This document shows positions 27,381 to 36,756 of a stretch of 64,000 nucleotides of DNA, piece after piece. Below the pieces are notes generated by a model. That model did no database searches and was not told the origin of the DNA. It was given only the letters and a program-made list of their open reading frames with translations. Each line of letters opens with the position of its first letter. The stretch's first letter is position 1. This DNA comes from SSSZ01 sp036732025 (GTDB lineage: Bacteria; Pseudomonadota; Gammaproteobacteria; Burkholderiales; Rhodocyclaceae). A program made the position numbers and the translations under genes. Location of the stretch: contig DAINDE010000007.1 of NCBI GenBank assembly GCA_036732025.1, positions 1 to 64,000 of the forward strand, written 5' to 3'.

Positions 27381-27425
27381 AAAGAAAAACGGCCCGGCGG
27401 CCGGGGTTCCGGTCCGTCGGGCCGT
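27381..27425 (-). terminator. Terminator after monomeric isocitrate dehydrogenase
   Basis: ACGGCCCG / CGGGCCGT arms (27389-27396 / 27418-27425), with further pairing inside, are followed on the minus strand by TTTTCTTT (27381-27388). It starts 15 bp after the gene's stop. Confidence 0.8.
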
Positions 27426-27439
27426 CCGGGCCGTCCCCC

Positions 27440-29677
27440 TCAGGCGGCGGCAGCCTTGAGCGCGGCGTTGAGGGTCGGGCTCGGGCGCATGATCGCCTTG
27501 GTTTTCTCCGGGTCGGCCTTGTAGTAGCCGCCGATATCCACCGGGCGGCCCTGCACCATCTTCATCTCGGCGACGATCTGGCCCTCGTTGTCGGCCAGGG
27601 TCCTGGCCAGCGGCGCGAAGTGGGCGGCCAGTTCCTTGTCCTCGGTCTGGGCGGCCAGTTCCTGGGCCCAGTACATGGCCAGGTAGAACTGGCTGCCGCG
27701 GTTGTCCAGTTCGCCGGTCTTGGGCGAGGGCGACTTGTTGTTGTCGAGGAGCTTGCCGGTGGCGGCGTCCAGGGTCTTGGCGAGCAGCTTGGCGCGGGGG
27801 TTGTTCTCCTTGATGCCCAGTTCCTCCAGGGACACGGCCAGGGCCAGGAATTCGCCCAGGGAATCCCAGCGCAGGTGGTTTTCCTGAACCAGTTGCTGCA
27901 CGTGCTTGGGGGCGGAGCCGCCGGCGCCGGTCTCGTACATGCCGCCGCCGTTCATCAGGGGGACGATGGACAGCATCTTGGCGGAGGTGCCCAGTTCCAT
28001 GATGGGGAAGAGGTCGGTCAGGTAGTCGCGCAGGATGTTGCCGGTCACCGAGATGGTGTCGAGGCCGCGGGCGACGCGCTCGAGGGTGAAGCGCATGGCG
28101 CGGACCTGGGACATGATGTGGATGTCGAGGCCTTCGGTGTCGTGCTCCTTGAGGTAGGCCTCGACCTTCTTGATCAGTTCGGCTTCGTGGGGCCGGTAGG
28201 GGTCCAGCCAGAAGACGGCCGGCATGCCCGAGTTGCGGGCCCGAGTGACGGCCAGCTTGACCCAGTCGCGGATCGGTGCGTCCTTCACCTGGCACATGCG
28301 CCAGATGTCGCCCTGCTCCACGTTCTGGGTGAGCAGCACTTCGCCGGTATCGATGTCGACGATATTGGCGATGCCGTCCTCGGCAATCTCGAAGGTCTTG
28401 TCGTGGGAACCGTATTCCTCGGCCTGCTGGGCCATGAGGCCGACGTTGGGGACGGTGCCCATGGTCTTCGGATCGAAGTTGCCGTGCCACTTGCAGAAGT
28501 TGATCATCTCCTGGTAGATGCGGGCAAAGGTCGATTCCGGCATGACCGCCTTGGCGTCGTACTGCTTGCCGTCGGCGCCCCACATCTTGCCGCCGGCGCG
28601 GATCATGGCCGGCATGGAGGCGTCGACGATGACGTCGTTGGGCGAGTGGAAATTGGTGATGCCCTTGGCCGAATCGACCATGGCCAGGCGCGGACGGTGT
28701 TCCTGGCAGGCGTGCAGGTCGCGGATGATCTCGTCGCGCTTGGATTCGGGCAGTTGCTTGATCTTCTCGTAGAGGTCGACCATGCCGTTGTTCACATTGA
28801 CGCCCAGTTCCTCGAAGGTCCGGGCGTGCTTCTCGAAGGCTTCCTTGTAATAGATCTTGACGCAGTGGCCGAAGACGATGGGGTGGGACACCTTCATCAT
28901 CGTCGCCTTGACGTGCAGGGAAAAGAGGATGCCGGCTTCGCGGCAGTCTTCCAGTTCCTTCTCGTAGAAGTCGCAGAGCGCCTTCTTGCTCATGAACATG
29001 GAGTCGATGATCTCGCCTTCCTGCAGCTTCACTTCCGGCTTGAGGACGGAAGTCCGCCCGCCCTTGGCGATCAGCTCCATGCGCACGCGGCGGGCCTTGT
29101 CCAGGGTCAGGGACTTCTCGCCGTGGTAGAAGTCGCCGCCGTGCATGTGGGAGACGTGGGTCTGGGACCACTGCTTCCACTCGCCCATGGCGTGCGGGTG
29201 CTTCTTGGCGTAGTTCTTGACGGCGGCCGGGGCGCGGCGGTCGGAATTGCCCTCTCGCAGCACCGGGTTGACGGCGGAACCCAGGCACTTGCCGTAGCGG
29301 GCCTTGAGGGCCTTGTCTTCTTCGCTGGCCGGGTTTTCCGGATAGTCGGGAATGGCGTAGCCCTTCTCCTGCAATTCCTTGATGCAGGCCTTCAACTGGG
29401 CCACCGAAGCCGAGATGTTGGGCAGCTTGATGATGTTGGCGTCGGGCTCCAGGGTCTTCCGACCCAGCTCGGCGAGGGTGTTCGGCACCTTCTGGTCGTC
29501 GCGGAGGCAATCGGAGAATTCGGCGAGGACGCGTGCGGAAACGGAGATGTCCGCCTTTTCGATGTCGATGCCCGCCGGCCCGGTGAAGGTGCGGATGATG
29601 GGCAGGAAGGCGCAAGTCGCCAGCAGGGGCGCCTCGTCCGTAAGGGTGTAGATGATCGTAGACTTCCCAGTCGCCAT
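27440..29677 (-). CDS. Isocitrate dehydrogenase, monomeric NADP type
   Basis: A 745-residue single-chain isocitrate dehydrogenase, unrelated in length and layout to the dimeric enzyme next to it. Typical segments are MATGKSTIIYTLTDEAPLLA at the start, NSDRRAPAAVKNYAKKHPH, ITNFHSPNDVIVDASMPAMI, MGTVPNVGLMAQQAEEYGSH and LDNRGSQFYLAMYWAQELA. The length matches the family (about 735-750). The start at 29677 has AGAGGTAAGC upstream. It makes NADPH and 2-oxoglutarate. Carrying both isocitrate dehydrogenase types back to back suggests different conditions of use; monomeric enzymes lack the classical AceK site. Confidence 0.97.
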   Translation of the reverse strand: MATGKSTIIYTLTDEAPLLATCAFLPIIRTFTGPAGIDIEKADISVSARVLAEFSDCLRDDQKVPNTLAELGRKTLEPDANIIKLPNISASVAQLKACIKELQEKGYAIPDYPENPASEEDKALKARYGKCLGSAVNPVLREGNSDRRAPAAVKNYAKKHPHAMGEWKQWSQTHVSHMHGGDFYHGEKSLTLDKARRVRMELIAKGGRTSVLKPEVKLQEGEIIDSMFMSKKALCDFYEKELEDCREAGILFSLHVKATMMKVSHPIVFGHCVKIYYKEAFEKHARTFEELGVNVNNGMVDLYEKIKQLPESKRDEIIRDLHACQEHRPRLAMVDSAKGITNFHSPNDVIVDASMPAMIRAGGKMWGADGKQYDAKAVMPESTFARIYQEMINFCKWHGNFDPKTMGTVPNVGLMAQQAEEYGSHDKTFEIAEDGIANIVDIDTGEVLLTQNVEQGDIWRMCQVKDAPIRDWVKLAVTRARNSGMPAVFWLDPYRPHEAELIKKVEAYLKEHDTEGLDIHIMSQVRAMRFTLERVARGLDTISVTGNILRDYLTDLFPIMELGTSAKMLSIVPLMNGGGMYETGAGGSAPKHVQQLVQENHLRWDSLGEFLALAVSLEELGIKENNPRAKLLAKTLDAATGKLLDNNKSPSPKTGELDNRGSQFYLAMYWAQELAAQTEDKELAAHFAPLARTLADNEGQIVAEMKMVQGRPVDIGGYYKADPEKTKAIMRPSPTLNAALKAAAA

Positions 29678-29967
29678 GCTTACCTCTGAAATTGGATTGA
29701 TGGAGCCGCGCGAGAAGCGGGGCCAGGAGCGCCATGCCCCCGGGATGCCTGCGCCAGCATTCATAATTATACGCAAGCCGCCTTTCTACAGGCTTACAGA
29801 CCGGATCGGATTGCCGGGCACCCGCCAGACAAAAATTGAATAATCTGTTACTTTTGGCCTAGTCAACCGGCCCATCGGGTGGCAATGTCGACGCATTCAA
29901 TCGCCATGTCGAACGATGGTCAAATATATGTTTCTAAACATCGGCCGGCCCTACCGAGAACACATTG

Positions 29968-32019
29968 ATGCCAGTATTGCCCTCTCCGCCCAAGCCCCCC
30001 TGGCGACAGATGATCGACCATCTGCCGACGGGCGCGGCCCTGGTGGACGCGGAGTTGCGCTTCGTCCACGCCAACGGGCGCCTGCTGGCCGACATGGGGC
30101 GAGGCCCCGGCGAGGTGGTGGGCCAGCGGCTGTACGCGCTGGTGGGGCGCCGGCACGGCGTCGCCGCCGGTCCTGACGATTTCCCCCTCGGCCACCGGCG
30201 GCGCTACGAACTGCTGACCACGCCGCGCCGGCGCCGGGTGGAGGCCAGCCTGACGGCCATCCCGGGCGACGAGGCAGCCTATCTCTGGCTGGTCCACGAC
30301 ATCTCGGCGGCGGACGACAGCGCCACCAGCGGCCTGGAAGCCAGCGAAACGGGGTTCGCCCTGGCCCTGAAGGGTGCCGCCGACGGCATCTGGGAATGGA
30401 ATCCGGTCACCAAGAACCTCTTCCTGTCGCCACGGCTCCTCAGCATCCTCGGCTACCCCGAGGATTTCGCCGTGAAGACCACCGACGAGTGGCTGGAACT
30501 GGTGCATCCGGAGGACCGCGACAAGTACAACGAGGCCAACACCCGCCACCTCTGCCACGAAACCCCCCACTTCGAATGCGAATACCGCATCCGCCGGGCC
30601 GACGGCACCTGGGCCTGGGGCCTCTCCCGCGGCATCGCCCACTTCGATGAGGACGGCACCGCCCGCCGCATGGCCGGCTCCATCACCGACATCAGCGAAC
30701 GCAAGCACCAGGAGGAGCTGATCCGCATGCTGGCCACCCGGGACAGCCTCACCGGGCTGGCCAACCGCTTTCTCCTCGGCGAGTCCCTGACGGCCATCCT
30801 CACCCAGTCCCGGGAGAGCGGCGCGCCGGTGGCCCTGGTCTACCTGGACTTGGACAACTTCAAGAACATCAACGATTCCCTCGGCCATTACGTGGGCGAC
30901 ACCGTCCTCCAGGAAATCGCCCGGCGCCTGCAGGCGGAATTCCCGTCGCCGGAAGTGGTGGCCCGCCAGGGCGGGGACGAGTTCATCGTGGTCGTCCCCG
31001 AAGCCGGCAACCCGGCCCAGGTCGGCGGACGCATCGGCGAGCTGCTGACCACCCTGCGCCAGCCCATCGCCGTGGAGGGGGGCGAACTGGTCGTGCGGGC
31101 TTCCGCCGGCGTGGCCTTCTTTCCCGCCGAGGCCGCCGATGCCTCCACCCTCCTCAAGAATGCCGACCTGGCGCTGTACGCCGCCAAGACCCGGGGCCGC
31201 GGCCAGTTCGCCTTCTTCGACGCCGGCATGGCCCAGGCGGCGGCGGAGCGCCTCGACCTGGAACGCCATCTGGCCACCGCCATCGACCGCGGCGAACTGT
31301 TCCTCGAATTCCAGCCCCAGGTGGGCATCGTCGACGGCCGCCTCACCGGCTGCGAGGCCCTGTTGCGCTGGCGCCACCCGGAGCTGGGCCTGGTCAGCCC
31401 CGCCCGCTTCATCCCGGTGGCCGAGAGTTCGGGGCTGATCGTCCCCATCGGCAGTTGGGTCCTCGATGAGGCCTGCCGCCAGGCCGCCCTCCTGCGGGCT
31501 GCGGGCACGGCCCTGCCGGTGGCCGTCAACCTCTCCGTCGCCCAACTGACCAACAGCGACCTGGCGCAGACGGTGATCGACGCCCTCTCCCGCCACGGCC
31601 TCCCTCCCGCCGCCATCGAGCTGGAGATTACCGAAAGCCTGCTGATGGAAGGGGGCAGCGAGGCCCTCAACACCCTGGACGAGCTCCACCAGTTCGGCAT
31701 CCCCATGTCGGTGGACGATTTCGGCACCGGCTACTCCAGCCTGGCCTACCTGAAGCGTCTACCCATCAGCAAGCTCAAGATCGACCGCTCCTTCGTCAGC
31801 GGCGTCCACAGCGACCGCAGCGATGCGGCGGTGGTGCGGGCCATCATCGCCATCGCCCAGGAGCTCGGCCTGGCGGTCATCGCCGAAGGCGTCGAGACCG
31901 CCGCCCAGAGCGCCGCCCTGGCGAGCCTGGGCTGCATCCTGGCCCAGGGCTACCTCTACGGCCGCCCCATGCCCGGCCCCGCCTTCCTCGAATTCTCCGC
32001 CGCCCTCAACCGCGCCTGA
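29968..32019 (+). CDS. PAS-GGDEF-EAL cyclic-di-GMP protein
   Basis: A 683-residue cytoplasmic signalling protein without obvious membrane helices. It carries a first PAS-like domain (about 16-112), a second PAS/PAC domain (about 125-250; IWEWNPVTKNLFLSPRLLSI, WAWGLSRGIAHFDEDG), a GGDEF domain with an intact GGDEF motif at residues 335-339, and an EAL domain with E463-A-L, DDFGTGYSSLAYL and KIDRSFV. Both the synthesis and breakdown sites for cyclic-di-GMP look complete. The net activity is unknown. It reads divergently from the monomeric isocitrate dehydrogenase gene and is followed by aceK 55 bp downstream. Confidence 0.94.
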   Translation: MPVLPSPPKPPWRQMIDHLPTGAALVDAELRFVHANGRLLADMGRGPGEVVGQRLYALVGRRHGVAAGPDDFPLGHRRRYELLTTPRRRRVEASLTAIPGDEAAYLWLVHDISAADDSATSGLEASETGFALALKGAADGIWEWNPVTKNLFLSPRLLSILGYPEDFAVKTTDEWLELVHPEDRDKYNEANTRHLCHETPHFECEYRIRRADGTWAWGLSRGIAHFDEDGTARRMAGSITDISERKHQEELIRMLATRDSLTGLANRFLLGESLTAILTQSRESGAPVALVYLDLDNFKNINDSLGHYVGDTVLQEIARRLQAEFPSPEVVARQGGDEFIVVVPEAGNPAQVGGRIGELLTTLRQPIAVEGGELVVRASAGVAFFPAEAADASTLLKNADLALYAAKTRGRGQFAFFDAGMAQAAAERLDLERHLATAIDRGELFLEFQPQVGIVDGRLTGCEALLRWRHPELGLVSPARFIPVAESSGLIVPIGSWVLDEACRQAALLRAAGTALPVAVNLSVAQLTNSDLAQTVIDALSRHGLPPAAIELEITESLLMEGGSEALNTLDELHQFGIPMSVDDFGTGYSSLAYLKRLPISKLKIDRSFVSGVHSDRSDAAVVRAIIAIAQELGLAVIAEGVETAAQSAALASLGCILAQGYLYGRPMPGPAFLEFSAALNRA

Positions 32020-32074
32020 GCGGTGCCGGTTGCTCACCGGCTAGAATTGTCGTTTTTCGCCACTGCCCGTCCCC

Positions 32075-33859
32075 ATGAAAATCTCCGTCGGCCTCTACGG
32101 CACCAGCGCCCACCAGATCGCGCTCGCCATGATCCAGGGCTTCAACAAGCACTACACCCTGTTCCGGGAAACCTGCCGCGAGGCCAAGGTACGGTTCGAG
32201 AACGGCGACTGGCTGGGCGTCCACCGGGCGGTGAGAGAGCGCATCCGCTTCTACGACGACCGGGTGGACGAGTGCGTCGAGCGCCTGCGCACCGAGTTCG
32301 ATGCCGCCCACGTGGACGAGAACACCTGGCAGCAGGTCAAGCTCCTTTACATCGGCCTGCTCCTCAACCACAAGCAGCCGGAGCTGGCGGAAACCTTCTT
32401 CAACTCGGTGACCACCAAGATCCTGCACCGCAACTACTTCCACAACGATTTCATCTTCGTGCGGCCGGCCATTTCCACCGAGTACATCGAGGGCGACGGC
32501 GAACCCACCTACCGCTGCTACTACGCCCACCGGGAGGGCCTGCGCGGCACGGTCAGGCAGATCTTCCTCGATTTCGCCTGGCAGCGGGATTTCGCCGACC
32601 TGGACCGGGACGTGGACTGCATCTACCGCTCCATCGGCGGCTTCCTGGGGGGCATGCCCCAGCGCGAGGTGAATTTCCAGATCCAGGTGCTGTCCTCGGC
32701 CTTCTACCGCAACAAGGCCGCCTACGTCATCGGCAAGTGCATCAACGGCCCCCACGAGTACCCCTTCACCGTGCCGGTCCTGCACGACGAGAACGGCAAG
32801 CTCTACCTCGACACCATCCTCCTCGACGCCTGGCGCATCGGGCTTCTCTTCTCGCTGTCCCGGGCCTACTTCATGGTGGACATGGAAGCCCCCTCCGGCT
32901 ACGTGCAGTTCCTCCGCTCCATCATGCCGGGCAAGCCCCGCTCCGAGCTGTACACCATGCTCGGCCTGGGCAAGCAGGGCAAGACCATGTTCTTCCGCGA
33001 CCTCATCTACCACCTGCACCATTCCGAGGACGACTTCATCATCGCCCCCGGCATCCGCGGCATGGTCATGCTGGTGTTCACGCTGCCCTCCTACCCCTAC
33101 GTCTTCAAGATCATCAAGGACGTCTTCGGCAGCTCCAAGGAAGTGGACCACGACACCGTCAAGCGCAAGTACATGATGGTCAAGCAGGTGGACCGGGTGG
33201 GCCGCATGGCCGATACCCTGGAATTCTCCAACGTCGCCTTCCCGGTGAAGCGCTTCACCCCGGAATTGATGTCCGAACTCCAGGAACTCGCCCCCTCCAC
33301 CTTCGAGATCGACGGCGACAGCATCATCATCAAGCACCTCTTCATCGAGCGGCGCATGGAGCCCCTCAATATCCACCTGGAGAAGATGGAGCGCACCAAC
33401 AACCTGGAGGGCATGGAACACGCCATCCGCGAATACGGCAGCGCCATCCGCGAACTGGCCCAGGCCAACATCTTCCCCGGCGACATGCTGTGGAAGAACT
33501 TCGGCATGACCCGCTATGGCCGCGTCGTCTTCTACGATTACGACGAGATCGAGTACATGACCGACTGCAACTTCCGGGCGATCCCGCCGGCGCCGGATTT
33601 CGAGACCGAAATGTCGGGCGAGGTCTGGTACACGGTCCGGAAGAACGATGTCTTCCCCGAGGAATTCGGCACCTTCCTCCTGGCCTCGCCGGTGCTGCGC
33701 AAGGTCTTCATGAAGCACCATGCCGACCTGCTTTCCCCGAAATTCTGGCAGGACGCCCAGCAGAAGATCCGCGACGGCCACGTGGAGGACTTTTTCCCCT
33801 ATCCCCAGGAACTGCGTTTCTGCAACAGCATGAACAATTTGGCACCTGTCTCGGGTTAG
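32075..33859 (+). CDS. aceK: Isocitrate dehydrogenase kinase/phosphatase
   Basis: A 594-residue bifunctional enzyme that phosphorylates and dephosphorylates isocitrate dehydrogenase, sending carbon into the glyoxylate shunt when cells grow on acetate-like substrates. The length matches the family (about 580-600). The N-terminal ALAMIQGFNKHYTLFRETCR and the kinase core APGIRGMVMLVFTLPSYPYV, FKIIKDVFG, FPGDMLWKNFGMTRYGRVVF and YDYDEIEYMTDCNFR are characteristic. It lies in the same window as its target icd (Ser110 present) and aceB, instead of in a classical aceBAK operon. Confidence 0.96.
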   Translation: MKISVGLYGTSAHQIALAMIQGFNKHYTLFRETCREAKVRFENGDWLGVHRAVRERIRFYDDRVDECVERLRTEFDAAHVDENTWQQVKLLYIGLLLNHKQPELAETFFNSVTTKILHRNYFHNDFIFVRPAISTEYIEGDGEPTYRCYYAHREGLRGTVRQIFLDFAWQRDFADLDRDVDCIYRSIGGFLGGMPQREVNFQIQVLSSAFYRNKAAYVIGKCINGPHEYPFTVPVLHDENGKLYLDTILLDAWRIGLLFSLSRAYFMVDMEAPSGYVQFLRSIMPGKPRSELYTMLGLGKQGKTMFFRDLIYHLHHSEDDFIIAPGIRGMVMLVFTLPSYPYVFKIIKDVFGSSKEVDHDTVKRKYMMVKQVDRVGRMADTLEFSNVAFPVKRFTPELMSELQELAPSTFEIDGDSIIIKHLFIERRMEPLNIHLEKMERTNNLEGMEHAIREYGSAIRELAQANIFPGDMLWKNFGMTRYGRVVFYDYDEIEYMTDCNFRAIPPAPDFETEMSGEVWYTVRKNDVFPEEFGTFLLASPVLRKVFMKHHADLLSPKFWQDAQQKIRDGHVEDFFPYPQELRFCNSMNNLAPVSG

Positions 33860-33947
33860 ACTAAGCGCCGCACGCAAGGCGAATACGCCCGTCAAGCAAT
33901 AACGACAGGGGGCCAAAGAGCCCTCCCACCACCCAAGGAGACAGCCC

Positions 33948-35075
33948 ATGCCGCTGGAAATCGCGGTGGCGCGCGAGCGCCTGCCCGGCGAACGCCGGGT
34001 CGCCCTGGTGCCGGAAACGGCGAAGAAATTCGCCGCCCTCGGCGCCCGCATCCGGATGGAACAAAGCGCCGGCATCGAGAGCCACTTTCTCGATTCCGAC
34101 TACCCCGAAATCACCGCCGTGCCCGGCATCGCCGAAGCCTATGGCGGCGCCCACCTGGTGTTGCGGGTGACGCCGCCGGATTTCGACGAGATTGCCGCCA
34201 TCCCCGAAGGCGCCGTACTCATCGGGCTGTTGAAGCCCTTCGAGAGCCGCGAGCGCCTGGCGGCCCTGAACGCCCGCCGGATCACCGCCTTCTCCCTGGA
34301 ACTGCTGCCCCGCATTTCCCGCGCCCAGAGCATGGACGCCCTCTCCAGCCAGGCCTCCTGCGCCGGCTACCAATGCGGGCTCATCGCCGCCGCCCGGTGC
34401 ACCAAGTTCTTCCCCATGCTCACCACCGCCGCCGGCACCATCCGCCCAGCCCGGGTGCTGGTGGTGGGGGCCGGCGTCGCAGGCCTCCAGACCATCGCCA
34501 CCTGCAAGCGCCTGGGGGCCATGGTCGAAGCCTACGACGTGCGGGCCGCCGCCCGGGAACAGATCGAATCCCTGGGCGCCAAGTTCGTGGACACCGGCGT
34601 CTCCGCCGACGGCGCCGGCGGCTACGCCCGGGAACTCACCGCCGAGGAAAAGGCCCGCCAGGCCGAGCGCCTGGCCAAGGCCGTCGCCCAGGCCGACGTG
34701 GTCGTCACCACCGCCGCCGTCCCCGGCAAGAAGGCGCCCCTCATCATCCCCCAGGACATGATCAAGGGCATGAAGTACGGCGCCATCATCGTGGACATGG
34801 CGGCCGAATCCGGCGGCAACTGCGCCTTCACCCAGCCCGGCGAGCACGTGGTGTTCAACGACGTGAATATCCACGGCCCCCTGAACCTGCCCTCGCGCAT
34901 GCCCACCCACGCCTCCGAGCTCTACGCCAAGAATCTGTGGAATTTCCTCTCGCCCTGGATCAAGGACGGCCAGCTCGCCTTCGACTGGTCCGACGAGATC
35001 CTTGCCGGCACCGTGCTCTGCCGCGACGGCGAGACGGTCAGCCCCACCGTGAAACAGATCCTGGGAGACGCCTGA
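33948..35075 (+). CDS. pntAA: NAD(P) transhydrogenase subunit alpha part 1
   Basis: A 375-residue soluble NAD(H)-binding domain (dI) of the proton-translocating transhydrogenase. Signatures are AVARERLPGERRVALVPETA at the N-terminus, DALSSQASCAGYQCGLIAA, the Rossmann motif VVGAGVAGLQTI, and a mobile loop near KKAPLIIPQDMIKGMKYGAI. GGAG precedes the start. The stop overlaps the pntAB start by one base (TGATG). In this three-gene layout the alpha subunit is split, unlike the two-gene E. coli form. Confidence 0.95.
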   Translation: MPLEIAVARERLPGERRVALVPETAKKFAALGARIRMEQSAGIESHFLDSDYPEITAVPGIAEAYGGAHLVLRVTPPDFDEIAAIPEGAVLIGLLKPFESRERLAALNARRITAFSLELLPRISRAQSMDALSSQASCAGYQCGLIAAARCTKFFPMLTTAAGTIRPARVLVVGAGVAGLQTIATCKRLGAMVEAYDVRAAAREQIESLGAKFVDTGVSADGAGGYARELTAEEKARQAERLAKAVAQADVVVTTAAVPGKKAPLIIPQDMIKGMKYGAIIVDMAAESGGNCAFTQPGEHVVFNDVNIHGPLNLPSRMPTHASELYAKNLWNFLSPWIKDGQLAFDWSDEILAGTVLCRDGETVSPTVKQILGDA

Positions 35076-35356
35076 TGGACGGCCTGCTCGCCTTATACAT
35101 CTTCATGCTCGCCGCCTTCACCGGCTACGAGATCATCGCCAAGGTGCCGGTCATCCTGCACACCCCGCTGATGTCCGGGTCCAACTTCGTCCATGGCGTG
35201 GTGGTGGTCGGCGCCATGGTCGCCCTCGGCAGCGCCGACACCGTGCTTGAACAAGCCATCGGCTTCTTCGCCGTCGCCCTCGGCGCGGCCAACGCCGCCG
35301 GCGGCTACGTGGTCACCGAGCGCATGCTGGCCATGTTCAAGAAGAAGGAGGGCTGA
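35075..35356 (+). CDS. pntAB: NAD(P) transhydrogenase subunit alpha part 2
   Basis: A 93-residue membrane subunit of the transhydrogenase with three hydrophobic helices (LLALYIFMLAAFTGYEIIA, then HTPLMSGSNFVHGVVVVGAM). Conserved polar residues line the proton path. It starts one base before the end of pntAA and ends 2 bp before pntB, so all three are translated from one mRNA. Confidence 0.93.
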   Translation: MDGLLALYIFMLAAFTGYEIIAKVPVILHTPLMSGSNFVHGVVVVGAMVALGSADTVLEQAIGFFAVALGAANAAGGYVVTERMLAMFKKKEG

Positions 35357-35358
35357 CC

Positions 35359-36732
35359 ATGAACCTCCCCCTCTACGTCCAGGCGCCCTGGTTCCTCGGA
35401 GCGCTCCTCTTCATCTTCGGCCTCAAGGGCATGAGCTCGCCGGCCACGGCGAGAAAGGGCATCGTCTGGGCCGGCGTCGGCATGGTCGTCGCGGTGGCCG
35501 GCACCTTCCTCGTCCCCGGGCTGAAGAACCTCGGCCTCATGGTCGTGGCCCTGGCGGTGGGCGCCGCCGCGGCGTGGATTTCCGGCAAGAAGGTGAAGAT
35601 GACCGACATGCCCCAGATGGTGGCCATCTACAACGGCATGGGCGGCGGCGCCGCGGCGGCCATCGCCGCCATCGAGTTCGCCCGGGGCGGCGCCCACGGC
35701 CCGGCCGCCACCGTCCTCGCCGTGGTGGGGGCGCTGATCGGCGCCGTCTCCTTCACCGGCTCCTGCGTCGCCTTCGCCAAGCTCCAGGGCCTGATGAAGA
35801 AGGCCGTGCGCCTGCCCGCCCAGAACGCCGTCAACGTCCTGCTCGCCCTCGGCGCCCTCGCCCTGGGCGTCGCCATGGCCGTGGCGGCGCCGGCCCCCGC
35901 CGGGCTGGTGCTGGCCTTCTTCGCCGCCGCCCTGGTGCTGGGCCTGGTGGTCACCCTGCCCATCGGCGGCGCCGACATGCCGGTGGTGATCTCCCTCTTC
36001 AACGCCTTCACCGGCCTGGCCGTGGGCTTCGAGGGCTACGTCCTGGGCAACCCGGCGCTGATCATCGCCGGCATCGTCGTCGGCGCCGCCGGCACCCTGC
36101 TCACCCAGTTGATGGCCAAGGCCATGAACCGGCCCCTCACCAACATCCTGTTCACGCCCATTTCCGGCGCCGCCCAGGAAGGCCAGGCGATCACCGGGTC
36201 GATGAAGGAGGTGGGCGCCGTCGATGCGGCGGCCATGATGCGCTACGCCAGCAAGGTCATCGTCGTCCCCGGCTACGGCATGGCCGTGGCCCACGCCCAG
36301 CACAAGGTGTGGGAGATGGCGGAATTGCTGGAAGAGGCCGGGGTCGAGGTGAAGTTCGCCATCCACCCGGTGGCGGGGCGCATGCCGGGGCACATGAACG
36401 TGCTGCTGGCCGAGGCCGGCGTGCCCTACGACAAGATCTTCGACCTGGAAGAGATCAACGGCGAGTTTCCCCAGGCCGACGTCGCCCTCGTCATCGGCGC
36501 CAACGACGTGGTGAACCCGGTGGCCCGCACCGACAAGTCGAGCCCCATCTACGGCATGCCCATCCTCGATGCCGACAAGGCCCAGAACGTGGTGGTCATC
36601 AAGCGGGGCAAGGGCACCGGTTATTCCGGGGTGGAGAACGCCCTCTTCTACACCGACAACTGCCGCATGCTCTACGGCGACGCCCAGCCCGCCGTGGCGG
36701 AGATCATCCAGCAGTTGAAGGCGATGGGCTGA
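35359..36732 (+). CDS. pntB: NAD(P) transhydrogenase subunit beta
   Basis: A 457-residue membrane subunit with about nine helices (1-270) and a C-terminal NADP(H)-binding domain. Markers are ADMPVVISLFNAFTGLAVGF, KVIVVPGYGMAVAHAQHKVW, HPVAGRMPGHMNVLLAEA, GANDVVNPVA and VVIKRGKGTGYSGVEN. Uses the proton gradient to reduce NADP+ with NADH, complementing the two NADP-linked isocitrate dehydrogenases encoded nearby. Confidence 0.96.
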   Translation: MNLPLYVQAPWFLGALLFIFGLKGMSSPATARKGIVWAGVGMVVAVAGTFLVPGLKNLGLMVVALAVGAAAAWISGKKVKMTDMPQMVAIYNGMGGGAAAAIAAIEFARGGAHGPAATVLAVVGALIGAVSFTGSCVAFAKLQGLMKKAVRLPAQNAVNVLLALGALALGVAMAVAAPAPAGLVLAFFAAALVLGLVVTLPIGGADMPVVISLFNAFTGLAVGFEGYVLGNPALIIAGIVVGAAGTLLTQLMAKAMNRPLTNILFTPISGAAQEGQAITGSMKEVGAVDAAAMMRYASKVIVVPGYGMAVAHAQHKVWEMAELLEEAGVEVKFAIHPVAGRMPGHMNVLLAEAGVPYDKIFDLEEINGEFPQADVALVIGANDVVNPVARTDKSSPIYGMPILDADKAQNVVVIKRGKGTGYSGVENALFYTDNCRMLYGDAQPAVAEIIQQLKAMG

Positions 36733-36756
36733 GGACGAGCCTCCTCCGGACAGGCC

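Noticed and set aside
27620..29689. Plus-strand open frame of 689 residues over the monomeric isocitrate dehydrogenase
   Set aside because: Mirror-strand frame of a strongly conserved gene; composition dominated by Val, Leu, Gly and His, with no known domain.
33948..36732. Alanine dehydrogenase for the first transhydrogenase gene
   Set aside because: The N-terminal fold is related, but the following pntAB and pntB genes and the KKAPLIIP loop identify PntAA.
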